Assembly (NCBI GenBank): GCA_016714495.1
Contig: JADKDU010000003.1
Location: 124,001 to 188,000, forward strand
DNA: 64,000 bases
Direction of reading: 5' to 3'
Origin: Hyphomonadaceae bacterium
Lineage (GTDB): Bacteria > Pseudomonadota > Alphaproteobacteria > Caulobacterales > Hyphomonadaceae
Shown here: in pieces, positions 43,739 to 51,942 of the stretch
How the letters are laid out: every line of letters starts with the position of its first letter
How positions within the stretch are numbered: the first letter of the stretch is position 1
Notes under the pieces: generated by a model
Seen by the model: the letters and a program-made list of their open reading frames with translations, nothing else
Databases searched by the model: none
Told to the model about the DNA's origin: nothing
Made by a program: the position numbers and the translations under genes

Positions 43739-43792
43739 TGTTCGACAGCGTACACTGTGCGGTAGCGCACAGACTCTGTTCGATAGCGAACA
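43739..43792. promoter_or_regulatory. Three tandem 16-base palindromes upstream of the Crp/Fnr gene
   Basis: TGTTCGACAGCGTACA (43739-43754), TGTGCGGTAGCGCACA (43756-43771) and TGTTCGATAGCGAACA (43777-43792) share TGTKCGRYAGCGHACA. The second and third are near-perfect dyads. Their starts are 17 and 21 bases apart. They lie 114 bases before the regulator start. The consensus is not that of Crp or Fnr, so another regulator is implied. Confidence 0.65.
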
Positions 43793-43905
43793 TAATATTT
43801 GGAGCTATCCTCAATCTGAAGCATTATCGCTCCATCGGCCGCCACGCGTTGGCTCACGGCCGGCTGAGAGATGTTCGAGCTCCCGCCTTTTCGCGCAGGA
43901 GCTTC

Positions 43906-44565
43906 ATGCCCGCCCTCGAACAAGAGAACGTCCGAAATCGCCTGCTCCGTCTGCTGCCCGCAGCTGAGTTTAACGTGATCGCGCCTCATCTCACGCCGGT
44001 TGAGCTTGAGATGGGACAGACCCTTCACCGTGCAGGCGACCCCATCGAGCATGTCTATTTCGTCGAGACGGGCTTCATCTCGGCGCTCGCCGTCCTGTCG
44101 GACGGGCACCCGCTCGAAGTCGGCCTGATCGGCTCCGAGGGAGTTGATGGTGTTTCAATCGCGCTGGGCGCCCATACCTCCTTCGCCGAGACGATGTGCC
44201 AGACCGGCGGCCGCGCTCTGCGCATGCCGGCCTCAGCCTTCAAGCCTGCTGCAGACATCGTCCCCCATTTCCGTGACCTGCTTCTGCTTTACGCCCACCT
44301 CTTCCAGATCCAGGTTGCGCAGACAGCCGCTTGCAACGCTCATCACGAACTCGGCCAGCGCCTGGCACGCTGGCTGCTCGGCGCGCACGACCGAAGCGGC
44401 GTCGCTGAACTGTCACTGACCCAGGATCTGATCGCCGTGATGCTCGGCGTGCGGCGCTCAACCGTCAGCGTGGCCGCCGGCACGCTGCAGAAAGCTGGCG
44501 TAATCCGCTATCAGCATGGCCGGATCACCATCGTCGATCGCGTCGGCCTCGAGAATGCCGCCTGA
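43906..44565 (+). CDS. Crp/Fnr-family transcription regulator
   Basis: 219 residues from ATG 43906 (CAGGAG upstream). The cyclic-nucleotide-binding-like domain is at about 10-130 (ELEMGQTLHRAGDPIEHVYF, GLIGSEGVDGVSIALG) and the HTH at about 165-205 (LSLTQDLIAVMLGVRRSTVS). No N-terminal Cys cluster is seen, so it is not an Fnr oxygen sensor. The ligand is unknown. This type, close to 'helix-turn-helix Crp' light/osmotic regulators, is frequent in alphaproteobacteria. Confidence 0.92.
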   Translation: MPALEQENVRNRLLRLLPAAEFNVIAPHLTPVELEMGQTLHRAGDPIEHVYFVETGFISALAVLSDGHPLEVGLIGSEGVDGVSIALGAHTSFAETMCQTGGRALRMPASAFKPAADIVPHFRDLLLLYAHLFQIQVAQTAACNAHHELGQRLARWLLGAHDRSGVAELSLTQDLIAVMLGVRRSTVSVAAGTLQKAGVIRYQHGRITIVDRVGLENAA

Positions 44566-44781
44566 GAATGCTACGAGGCCGTCGCCGGAGAATATCGTCG
44601 CTTGTTTGGGGAAGAACAGGTCAGATCAAGCTCGGAATCGCCATCAGCTGGCTGAAAATCAGCAGGCGCTGCCGTATGCGCAGGCTGTGCGACATCATCG
44701 AAGACCCAAGAGTCGGTTGGTGCACCGACTTCCTTAATAGGCGCCCTAGCTTCAATCCCGGTGACGGCGGTGGAGCAAAAA

Positions 44782-45546
44782 ATGAAAATGGATCGGGAAG
44801 CCGCAGTCGAAGCTTGGCGGGGGAGCGCACAGGTGGTGGTCAGGAAATTCGACTCACGAAACGAGACACGGCTGCTCAGGCAGCGCCTTCGACGCAGCGA
44901 GCGGGAAGCATCACGCTGCCAGACGCTCCTTCATGAGGGCGATCACCGCATCAAGAACAGCCTGCAGATCGTCGCCAGCCTGATGAGAGTGCAGGCCAGC
45001 CGCGAAGAGACCGCCGCCGCAGCAGACGCCCTCAACGCGGCCGCAACGCGGGTCCTCTCGATCGCCCAGATCCACGACGCGCTTCAAGAAAGCGGCGGCA
45101 AGGATGTGATCGACCTGGGCTCCGCCCTGCTCGCGATGTGCCGGTCGCTCCACGTTATGGCCGGCGGGCCCAGATCAGTTGCCCTGGTCGTCAATGTCGA
45201 ACAGATTCAGGCGCCCGTGGCACTGGCGCAGCCTCTGCTACTCGCGGTCAATGAACTCGTGGTCAACGCCCTGCGTCACGCCTTTCCGGACAGCCGCCCG
45301 GGCGCAATCGAGGTCAAGGCGAACATCATCGACGACAAGCTCGTGGTGATCGTCGCTGATAACGGCGTGGGAATGCCGATCAGCCAGAGCGAACCAAGCG
45401 GCTTCGGATCAAAGCTCATCAACATGATGACCGCCAAGATCGACGCAACTCTCGCCATAGATACGGTCCATGGCGTCCGTTTCACGATCACAGCGCCCGC
45501 CCCCAAAATACTGGCGGACATCGATCAGGAAGCAGACGCGATCTAG
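44782..45546 (+). CDS. HisKA_2-type sensor histidine kinase, cytoplasmic
   Basis: 254 residues from ATG 44782 (GGAG eight bases upstream; GTG 44761 is a weaker choice). After an N-terminal basic coiled coil, the H-box LLHEGDHRIKNSLQIVASLM gives the phospho-acceptor His55, the HisKA_2 form. The ATPase domain has LLAVNELVVNALRHAF (N-box) and VIVADNGVGMP (G1), GFGSKLINMM (G2). No transmembrane or sensor domain. Such kinases act in the general stress response with PhyR/EcfG in this class, but no partner is in the window. Confidence 0.9.
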   Translation: MKMDREAAVEAWRGSAQVVVRKFDSRNETRLLRQRLRRSEREASRCQTLLHEGDHRIKNSLQIVASLMRVQASREETAAAADALNAAATRVLSIAQIHDALQESGGKDVIDLGSALLAMCRSLHVMAGGPRSVALVVNVEQIQAPVALAQPLLLAVNELVVNALRHAFPDSRPGAIEVKANIIDDKLVVIVADNGVGMPISQSEPSGFGSKLINMMTAKIDATLAIDTVHGVRFTITAPAPKILADIDQEADAI

Positions 45547-46419
45547 CTATTCGAAGTCCGGTTCCTTCGAAAAAAGTTCGGCGGGGAAATCGTGGGCCAC
45601 GCCGTTCGGGAATTTTGCGTCGCGCTTCTGCATGAAGCTCTCGATGCCCTCCTTCACGTCGGCCGACTGGCCGCGGGATTGAAGCGCGCGGCTGTCGATC
45701 TTGTGCGCCTCCATCGGATGTTCGGCGCCCATCATGCGCCAGATCATCTGCCGCGAAACCGCGATCGAGACCTGCGAGGACTTCTCGGTCACGCGATGCG
45801 CCAGCTCCATCGCCGCCGGCAGCAGCGCATCGGGCTCATGCAGCGACTGGACGAAGCCGGTGGCCTTCGCTTCAACCGCATCGAACACACGGCCCGAATA
45901 GACCCAGTCGAGCGCGGTCGGCACGCCGACGAGACGCGGAAGGAACCAGCTGGAGCAAGCCTCCGGCGTGATGCCCCGGCGAGAGAACACGAAGCCGAAC
46001 TTCGCAGTCGTCGATGCCATACGGAAATCCATCGGCAACTGCATCGTCGCGCCAACGCCCACCGCCGCGCCGTTCACCGCCGCGATCACCGGCTTGAGGC
46101 TGCGGTAGATGCGCAGAACCACGCGTCCGCCGCCGTCGCGCCGGATGCCGTTATGGATGATCTCGTCGCCCGCAGCGCGCTTGGCATAGTTGAACGTGTC
46201 CCCGCCCGCGACGCCAAGCTCGGCCCCGGCGCAGAACGCCCGGCCCGATCCCGTGATCACAACGGCGCGGATCGCATCGTCCGCATCCGTGATGTCGAAC
46301 AGCTGGATCATCTCGCGCATCACCACCGGGGTGAACGTGTTCATCTTGTCCGGCCGGTTGAACGTCGCGACGGCGACGCCGTCGGTGACTTTGAGATCGA
46401 ACATCGTGAAATCGGTCAT
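45547..46419 (-). CDS. Enoyl-CoA hydratase/isomerase
   Basis: 290 residues of the crotonase fold: VAVATFNRPDKMNTFTPVVM, VVITGSGRAFCAGAELGVAG with the oxyanion-hole loop, SLKPVIAAVNGAAVGVGATM, ASTTAKFGFVFSRRGITPEA and GRVFDAVEAKATGFVQSLHE. The Glu of the 'GITPE' region is kept, which fits hydratase activity. The ATG 46419 is preferred to 46443 for its family start. It is convergent with the kinase gene. Confidence 0.92.
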   Translation of the reverse strand: MTDFTMFDLKVTDGVAVATFNRPDKMNTFTPVVMREMIQLFDITDADDAIRAVVITGSGRAFCAGAELGVAGGDTFNYAKRAAGDEIIHNGIRRDGGGRVVLRIYRSLKPVIAAVNGAAVGVGATMQLPMDFRMASTTAKFGFVFSRRGITPEACSSWFLPRLVGVPTALDWVYSGRVFDAVEAKATGFVQSLHEPDALLPAAMELAHRVTEKSSQVSIAVSRQMIWRMMGAEHPMEAHKIDSRALQSRGQSADVKEGIESFMQKRDAKFPNGVAHDFPAELFSKEPDFE

Positions 46420-46530
46420 GTGCGGTCCGTCGCGCTGGAGCAAAAAGAAAGAAAGTCAGCCGATGCTTTATCGGCTAGGCGTAGCCATCTGCACCGGAAG
46501 GTTTGCAGCGGCAATCTGGAGAGGGATCAC

Positions 46531-47196
46531 GTGCAAGGCAAGCGCGCCGTCGCAACGCTGGAGGACGCGAAGTCTTTTATCCGCGCCAACACCCGCGTGG
46601 CGCAGATCCACGCCCTGCCCATCCGTCTCTACCAGGCCGACGAACTGACCCCGATCTGGGAGGCGACGGAAAAGGATCTCGCCGCCGCCAATGTCGATCC
46701 GCCCTTCTGGGCCTTTCCATGGGCCGGGGGCCAGGCGCTGGCCCGCTATCTCACCGATCATCCCGACGCAGTACGCGGCAAACGCGTGCTCGACCTCGCG
46801 GCGGGCTCAGGCCTTGTCGGCGTCGCGGCGGCGCTGGCTGGCGCCGCCGAAGTCACCGCCAACGACATCGACCCGATGTGCGAAGCAGCCGTGGCGCTCA
46901 ACGCCGAACTGAACGGCGTTTCGATCCGCTATATCGCCGGCAGCATTCTCGATGCGCCGCCGCCCGATTTCGACATCGTCGTCGCCGCTGACGTCTTCTA
47001 CGAGCAACGCCCCGCGCAGATGTTCCGCGCCTTCCTCGAACGCTGCCATGCCGCCGGCGTCACGATCTATGCGGGCGATCCCGGCCGCACCTATTTCCCG
47101 CGCGATGCTTTCCGGCAAGCGGCGGAATATTCGGTGCAGACCACCACCGAGATCGAGAACCACCCGATCCAGACCGCGCGCGTGTGGACGCTTTAG
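46531..47196 (+). CDS. Class I SAM methyltransferase, ETF-beta lysine methyltransferase type
   Basis: 221 residues from GTG 46531 (GGAGAGGG upstream). Motifs: VDPPFWAFPWAGGQALARYL, then VLDLAAGSGLVGVAAALAGA (SAM loop), EVTANDIDPMCEAAVALNAE and IVVAADVFYEQRPAQMF. The combination of the 'DPPFWAF-W-GGQ' box and the 'NDIDP' acidic loop is typical of bacterial relatives of human ETFBKMT, which methylates electron transfer flavoprotein beta. Its 3' end overlaps the DUF1330 gene by 4 bases. Confidence 0.85.
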   Translation: MQGKRAVATLEDAKSFIRANTRVAQIHALPIRLYQADELTPIWEATEKDLAAANVDPPFWAFPWAGGQALARYLTDHPDAVRGKRVLDLAAGSGLVGVAAALAGAAEVTANDIDPMCEAAVALNAELNGVSIRYIAGSILDAPPPDFDIVVAADVFYEQRPAQMFRAFLERCHAAGVTIYAGDPGRTYFPRDAFRQAAEYSVQTTTEIENHPIQTARVWTL

Positions 47197-47492
47197 GTTT
47201 TTGGCACGAAGCCCTTCGCCAGCACCACTGTCGTTTCGGCGCCGTCGAACCTGTCTTGGACGATCCCGAGATATTCCGGCGACGCCCAGAAACGCTGTGC
47301 CTCGGCCTCATCGGGAAAGCTCAGAATCACCAGCTTGTCGCGTGGCCAGTCGCCCTCGAGAACTTTCACCTCCTCGTCGGCGACAATCGCCTTCGCATCG
47401 AACTCCCGGAACACCGCCGGGAAGTTCGCCTGATAGCGCCGATAGGCTTCGACATTAGTGAACTTGAGCTGGGCAACCAGATAGACCGTCAT
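47193..47492 (-). CDS. DUF1330 protein
   Basis: 99 residues with the DUF1330 dimeric alpha-beta barrel: VYLVAQLKFTNVEAYRRYQA, EFDAKAIVADEEVKVLEGDW and VILSFPDEAEAQRFWASPEY. The function of the family is unknown; it is small and cytoplasmic. It is convergent with the methyltransferase and has 9 bases to the VOC gene behind it on the same strand. Confidence 0.9.
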   Translation of the reverse strand: MTVYLVAQLKFTNVEAYRRYQANFPAVFREFDAKAIVADEEVKVLEGDWPRDKLVILSFPDEAEAQRFWASPEYLGIVQDRFDGAETTVVLAKGFVPKT

Positions 47493-47501
47493 CGTATTCT
47501 C

Positions 47502-48287
47502 CTACGCCAGCACGAAGCGAACGCCGACGAGATCGACGAAATTCTCACCGCGATTGACGCCCACCTTGTCGGCCGCTGCGAGAACACGCGCTTTGTCCTT
47601 GCACTTCAGATGCACCGCCCGCAGGCCTTCGCCGCGATCATCTTGCAGCGGCCCGAACCGCACGAAGGCCTGATCGAATTTGATCTCCAGCGCATCGCCC
47701 TCGCTGGCCTTGCCCACCGGCAGCTCCAGCAATTCGCTCCAGCGCGCAGCAAGCGCCTCCGGATCAGTCGACTGGATGCCGGCGCCGACAATGGCCGTGA
47801 TCGCCGGCGAGCGATCATGCTTCTGCCAGTCCGGCCCGGCCCATTTGTAGGAGCCGCCCATATTCTCGCCGTCCGGTGAGTGACGATCCACCGACAGCAG
47901 GCAACCGCCCGTATCGCGCGGATGCAGGTGCAGCGCCTCGCCCGTCAGCGCGCCTTCGCTCGACTTCAGATCCTCGACCAGCCGCACACCATGCTTCAGG
48001 AAATGCTCGCGGCGGCGTTCAAGGTCATCGCAATCGACGATGTACATGTAGCCGCCATCGCCCTTGCGCCGCTCGATATAGCGGCCGGCGGCGGTGTTGG
48101 GCTGCGTTGGCGCGACGATTTCGAGGAACGTCCCGCCCATCGCGAAGAGCGCATTGTGCAGGCCGTACTTGCCGACGCCCGGATCACGGAAACAGATTTC
48201 GAGGCCAAGCACATCCGCGATCTGCTTCTCGGTCGTGGCAAGATCGCTTGCCACCAGGGCGATCTGTCTCAGACGAAAATATCCCAC
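47502..48287 (-). CDS. VOC-family protein (glyoxalase-like, PF13468 type)
   Basis: 261 residues: LRQIALVASDLATTEKQIAD, VLGLEICFRDPGVGKYGLHN, MGGTFLEIVAPTQPNTAAGR, then YMYIVDCDDLERRREHFLKH. This is the longer VOC type with two repeated units. Enzyme activity is not known. ATG 48287. The broken LysR gene is just upstream on the same strand. Confidence 0.88.
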   Translation of the reverse strand: MGYFRLRQIALVASDLATTEKQIADVLGLEICFRDPGVGKYGLHNALFAMGGTFLEIVAPTQPNTAAGRYIERRKGDGGYMYIVDCDDLERRREHFLKHGVRLVEDLKSSEGALTGEALHLHPRDTGGCLLSVDRHSPDGENMGGSYKWAGPDWQKHDRSPAITAIVGAGIQSTDPEALAARWSELLELPVGKASEGDALEIKFDQAFVRFGPLQDDRGEGLRAVHLKCKDKARVLAAADKVGVNRGENFVDLVGVRFVLA

Positions 48288-48317
48288 CGCGCGCTCCCTC
48301 AGTCTTGTTGTGGCGCC

Positions 48318-49231
48318 TTATCTGTTCTGCACCCGTCCCTCGATCATATGCCGCAGAGCGGCCGTGCGCGAAGCGATGAAATCGTTGAAGGCGCGGACAT
48401 GGGGAAGATTCCGCATTTCCTCGCGCGTGATCAGCGTGAGGTCATAGTCGGCCTCGTCGAACAGGAAGCAGAGCTGCAACTCCGGATCGAGTTCGCCGAG
48501 CATGCATGGAATGCCGCCCACGCCGAGACCGGAGCGTATGGCCCCGGCCATGTTGAGGATGGAAGACGAGGCCTGCCGGATGACCGCGCCCGCCGCCTTG
48601 GCCTCCTGCAAAAGGCGGGGTCGAACCGCGCGAGTTCCCCAGCGCCTGCGATGATCGGATGTTTCGCCAATTCCTGCGCGTTGGAGGGAGATCCCTGCTC
48701 AGCCGCGTATTTCTTCGAGGCATAGACGCCCCACTTGCCCGTCGCCAGCCGCCGCACAGTGACGCCATCGCCCAAGGCCGGACCTTTCGACGTGTTCGCC
48801 CTCAGCGCGATGTCCGCTTCGCCACGCGAGATATCGAGACGTCGATCCGTGATGATCGTCTCGACCTGAACCACCGGAAAGCGCTGGGTGAATTCCCGCA
48901 GCCACGGCGTCAGCAGACAGTCGGCCAGCACGTCGTTGGTGGTAACCCGGATCATGCCGAGCAGCTTCCGGCTCCGCTGGGCGACCATCCGGGCGAAGGC
49001 TTCGGCTTCGGCCTCTACCCGTTCGGCGTTCTGCACCATCGCAGAACCGACCTCGGTCAGGCGATAGCCGCCTGCGGTTTTATCGAACAGCTTCTCGCCG
49101 ATCGCCTCCTCGAGCGCCGCAACCCTGCGCGCCACGGTCGTCTGGTTAACGCCGAGAATCTTGGCTGCAGACAAGGTGCTACCGCTCCTTGCCACCGCCA
49201 GAAAGTGCCTGAGGTCGCTCCATTCGAACAT
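48318..49231 (-). pseudogene. LysR-family regulator, one frameshift near 48612
   Basis: From ATG 49231: LRHFLAVARSGSTLSAAKIL, GVNQTTVARRVAALEEAIGE (HTH), RVTTNDVLADCLLTPWLREF and GKWGVYASKKYAAEQG (substrate domain). After RFDPA near 48612 the frame is lost; one base restores LQEAKAAGAVIRQASS, LGVGGIPCMLGELDPELQLC and TREEMRNLPHVRAFNDF to TGA 48318. Restored length is about 304 residues, normal for the family. The gene is divergent from a GST gene, which it may control. The single break makes a sequence error possible. Confidence 0.8.
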
Positions 49232-49392
49232 GCTGCGTTATGCATAAATGCAGATCGATCTGCAATACTTCGGATTGTGGGGGTGTGCGACAAGCCGTAC
49301 CTGAATGTCACGGACCAGATGTCGAAAGACACAACCGAAGCAGAAGACTACTCAAGAAGACGACGCCAAATCGTTCGAGACACCTCCCTCCC

Positions 49393-50124
49393 ATGACTCC
49401 CCCGGCCCCTTCCAGGAACATCTCCCCCCCTCCTCCTCGGAAGGCGCCGGGCGGCTCTCTCCGGCTGCACTACGATCCCGCGTCGACCACATGCCGCCCC
49501 ATCCTTCTGTTCGCATCCGAGAACAGCATTCCGCTGGACTACCAGTTGAACGACCTGTTCTCTGACGAGAACCGCACGGAATGGTACACGCGGCTCAATC
49601 CCAATCAGGCTGTGCCTGTGCTGGAGCATGACGGCTTCGTCCTCACTGAAAGCTCGGCCATTCTCAAATACCTCGCTGACCTCACCGAATCGCCCGCCTA
49701 CCCGAAAGAGCTGAAAGCCCGGGCGCGCGTGAACGAGGTGATGGATTTCTTCAACACCTACCTGATGCGCGACTATGTGTACGGTCTCGTCTATTCGCGC
49801 GTGCTGGCCCATTATCGCCTGCCCGGCGCCGCCCAGCAGCAGTTCATCGCCCTCCATGAACCGCGCGCAGCGAAACGGCTGAGGGCGCTGGATACGTGGA
49901 TCGGCTCGAAGACCTTCATCTGCGGAAACGAGATCACCATCGCCGACTATTTCGGCGCGGGCATCGTCTCCGCCGGTGAACTGGTCGGCTATGATCTTCG
50001 CGCGTTCGCCAACGTCACCCGCTGGATGAACACAATGAAGACCCTGCCGACCTGGGATGAAGTACACGCTGGCTTCTATGGCTGGCGCAGTGCGGTCGAA
50101 GCTCAAAACAAGGCATCAGCCTGA
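49393..50124 (+). CDS. Glutathione S-transferase
   Basis: 243 residues. N-terminal thioredoxin fold: LRLHYDPASTTCRPILLFAS, YQLNDLFSDENRTEWYTRLN, AVPVLEHDGFVLTESSAILK with the glutathione-binding ES-S; C-terminal helical domain with TFICGNEITIADYFGAGIVS. The substrate is unknown. ATG 49393 is used; the open frame goes further up, but that part is not family-like. It is divergent from the LysR gene and 159 bases before a cytochrome gene. Confidence 0.9.
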   Translation: MTPPAPSRNISPPPPRKAPGGSLRLHYDPASTTCRPILLFASENSIPLDYQLNDLFSDENRTEWYTRLNPNQAVPVLEHDGFVLTESSAILKYLADLTESPAYPKELKARARVNEVMDFFNTYLMRDYVYGLVYSRVLAHYRLPGAAQQQFIALHEPRAAKRLRALDTWIGSKTFICGNEITIADYFGAGIVSAGELVGYDLRAFANVTRWMNTMKTLPTWDEVHAGFYGWRSAVEAQNKASA

Positions 50125-50282
50125 AGAGACAAGAAGACTGAGGAAACAAGCATGCAAACAAGAGTTCAGAGCAACTGAGCCTACCCTGACCGGCCCTTCC
50201 AAAAACAACGGTCGGCAAGACTGAAACAAGCAAAAGCCAAACCAACAAGAGACCGGCGGTCACGCCGGCAAAGGAAGCAATA

Positions 50283-50843
50283 ATGTCTGCACACAACACC
50301 AATATCTCTGCTCACACCGCATTCATCGTGATCGCGGGTCTGCTCTCGCTGCAAGGCTGCAGCAAACCTGCCGCCGCCGCGCCGGCTGCGGAAGCCGTCA
50401 CGGGCGTTGAGCACGTCTCGGCTGGATCGACCCTCGAAGCTGGCCGCTATCTGGTGAAGATCGGCGGCTGCAACGACTGCCACACGCCGGGCTTCGCGAT
50501 GGCCAATGGCGCCTCGCCCGACGAACCAGAATGGCTGACGGGCGATGCGGTCGGCTTCTCGGGTCCGTGGGGCGTGAGCTACCCGGCGAATCTGCGCCTC
50601 TCATTCCAGAATATGAATGAGACGCAGTTTATCGAGATGGCGCGCGCCGGACAGGGCCGTCCTCCCATGCCATGGCCGAGCCTCAAGGCGATGAGCGACA
50701 AGGACCTGAAGGCGATCTACGCCTACATCAAGTCGCTCGGACCCAGGGGCGAGATGGCGCCGGCTGCGCTGTCGCCGGGCGTTGCGCCTGACCGTCCGCA
50801 CATCCCGTTCACCCCCCAGATGCCAGCTGCGACCAAGAGCTAG
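50283..50843 (+). CDS. c-type cytochrome lipoprotein
   Basis: 186 residues: hydrophobic start and lipobox SLQGCS, an Ala-rich linker, then GRYLVKIGGCNDCHTPGFAM with the heme motif C-N-D-C-H near residue 65. A later MPWPSLKAMSDKDLKAIYAY gives a probable Met ligand and the last helix. It is a soluble or membrane-tethered periplasmic electron carrier of the mono-heme group. An in-operon partner is the next gene, 74 bases downstream. Confidence 0.88.
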   Translation: MSAHNTNISAHTAFIVIAGLLSLQGCSKPAAAAPAAEAVTGVEHVSAGSTLEAGRYLVKIGGCNDCHTPGFAMANGASPDEPEWLTGDAVGFSGPWGVSYPANLRLSFQNMNETQFIEMARAGQGRPPMPWPSLKAMSDKDLKAIYAYIKSLGPRGEMAPAALSPGVAPDRPHIPFTPQMPAATKS

Positions 50844-50917
50844 ACCTGACAAACCCTCCACCAGCGACGCGGGAAAACCGGCGCTGAAAACAAAAAAGAG
50901 AAGAAGGAAATCTTCCG

Positions 50918-51823
50918 ATGACGACGACCAAGAAACTCCGCCTGCCGTCGATCCAAGTGGTCGAGAAGGCGTCCACGCCGAAAATGCGCTTCCTCTATCC
51001 GCTCGCAGCCGTCTGCCTCGCAGCCGTCTTCATGGCGCCGTCTTCCAGCGAAGCGCAAACGGGCGCGGCCAAGCTACGTCCTGACCAGGAACGCGCGATC
51101 GAAGCAATGCTGAGGGAGGTCGAACCGTCCCTGCGTCCGATGGCGCGCCAGCAGCTTGCGACCAGCTTCGCCAATTTCAGCGAGGCGCAGATCGCAATGA
51201 TGTTGGCGAAGATGACCGAGAACAAAGCCGCGGAGGCGGAAGCTCCGAATCCTGTTGTCGAGGTAGAAACCGTCGCGACGCCGGAAGACATCGCTTTCAT
51301 GCGGGCGCAGTTCGAGCCGGTGATGCGCAAGCACCACGCGGCGCAGGTCGAGTTCGACACGCTCGTCAACGCGAAGGTCGCCGCTTACTGCCCCGCCAGA
51401 GCCGTCTATGCACGCTACGGTGCAGGTTGGCGCTATGAAGTCGGTCAGTTCATGATCGACTCGGCTCTCGGCGCCAACAACATCGAAGCCCGCGTCAGCA
51501 TTGCAGGCGAGGCCTACATGCCGAAGGATGGCCGCTACAAGTTCGATTTCTCGAAAGTGCGCACCACGTTCGACAAGAGCGCGGTCGAAGCGGCGATCAA
51601 GACAGCCTGTGGCAGGGTCCATGCGACCGGCAAAGCCTTCCTCGCGCAGGTCGACCCGCTGATTGCAGCAAAAAATTGGGACGGCGCATTCAAGGCAGAA
51701 GGCTCGGCCAACGCCGCGCTTGAACCTATCCGCAGCGAGCTGCAGGCCGCCTACGACAAGATCGGCCCTGGCGACATCGGCGTGCTCCAGCTCGCGATGA
51801 TGAACGGCGTGAGGGTCAAATAA
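50918..51823 (+). CDS. Secreted protein of unknown function
   Basis: 301 residues. A signal-like stretch (MRFLYPLAAVCLAAVFMAPS, about 23-42) ends in SSSEAQ. The mature part is mainly helical: RPDQERAIEAMLREVEPSLR, ARQQLATSFANFSEAQIAMM, then three-stranded parts and AAYDKIGPGDIGVLQLAMMN. I do not recognise a family. The first 22 residues before the signal peptide may be an over-long start; ATG 50984 is possible. It lies downstream of GST and cytochrome genes and is followed by a terminator. Confidence 0.75.
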   Translation: MTTTKKLRLPSIQVVEKASTPKMRFLYPLAAVCLAAVFMAPSSSEAQTGAAKLRPDQERAIEAMLREVEPSLRPMARQQLATSFANFSEAQIAMMLAKMTENKAAEAEAPNPVVEVETVATPEDIAFMRAQFEPVMRKHHAAQVEFDTLVNAKVAAYCPARAVYARYGAGWRYEVGQFMIDSALGANNIEARVSIAGEAYMPKDGRYKFDFSKVRTTFDKSAVEAAIKTACGRVHATGKAFLAQVDPLIAAKNWDGAFKAEGSANAALEPIRSELQAAYDKIGPGDIGVLQLAMMNGVRVK

Positions 51824-51904
51824 CCCATACGTACAAGGGTGGTCGCTCGACCCCCCCCGGAGCTCAAAGCCGCACCAAGAAGGCGGCGGACCACCTCCCT
51901 GGCA

Positions 51905-51942
51905 GCGCAGGTCCGTCTTGCCCGGCGGCCTGCGCCTTTTCT
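51905..51942 (+). terminator. Intrinsic terminator between the plus-strand operon and priA
   Basis: GCGCAGG (51905-51911) and CCTGCGC (51929-51935) pair over a 17-base loop and are followed by CTTTTCTTT. It ends the GST-cytochrome-unknown transcript just before the priA stop on the other strand. Confidence 0.6.

Noticed and set aside
43738..43905. N-terminal extension of the Crp/Fnr protein (56 residues)
   Set aside because: The extra part is translated palindromes and lacks family similarity; ATG 43906 has a good ribosome-binding site.
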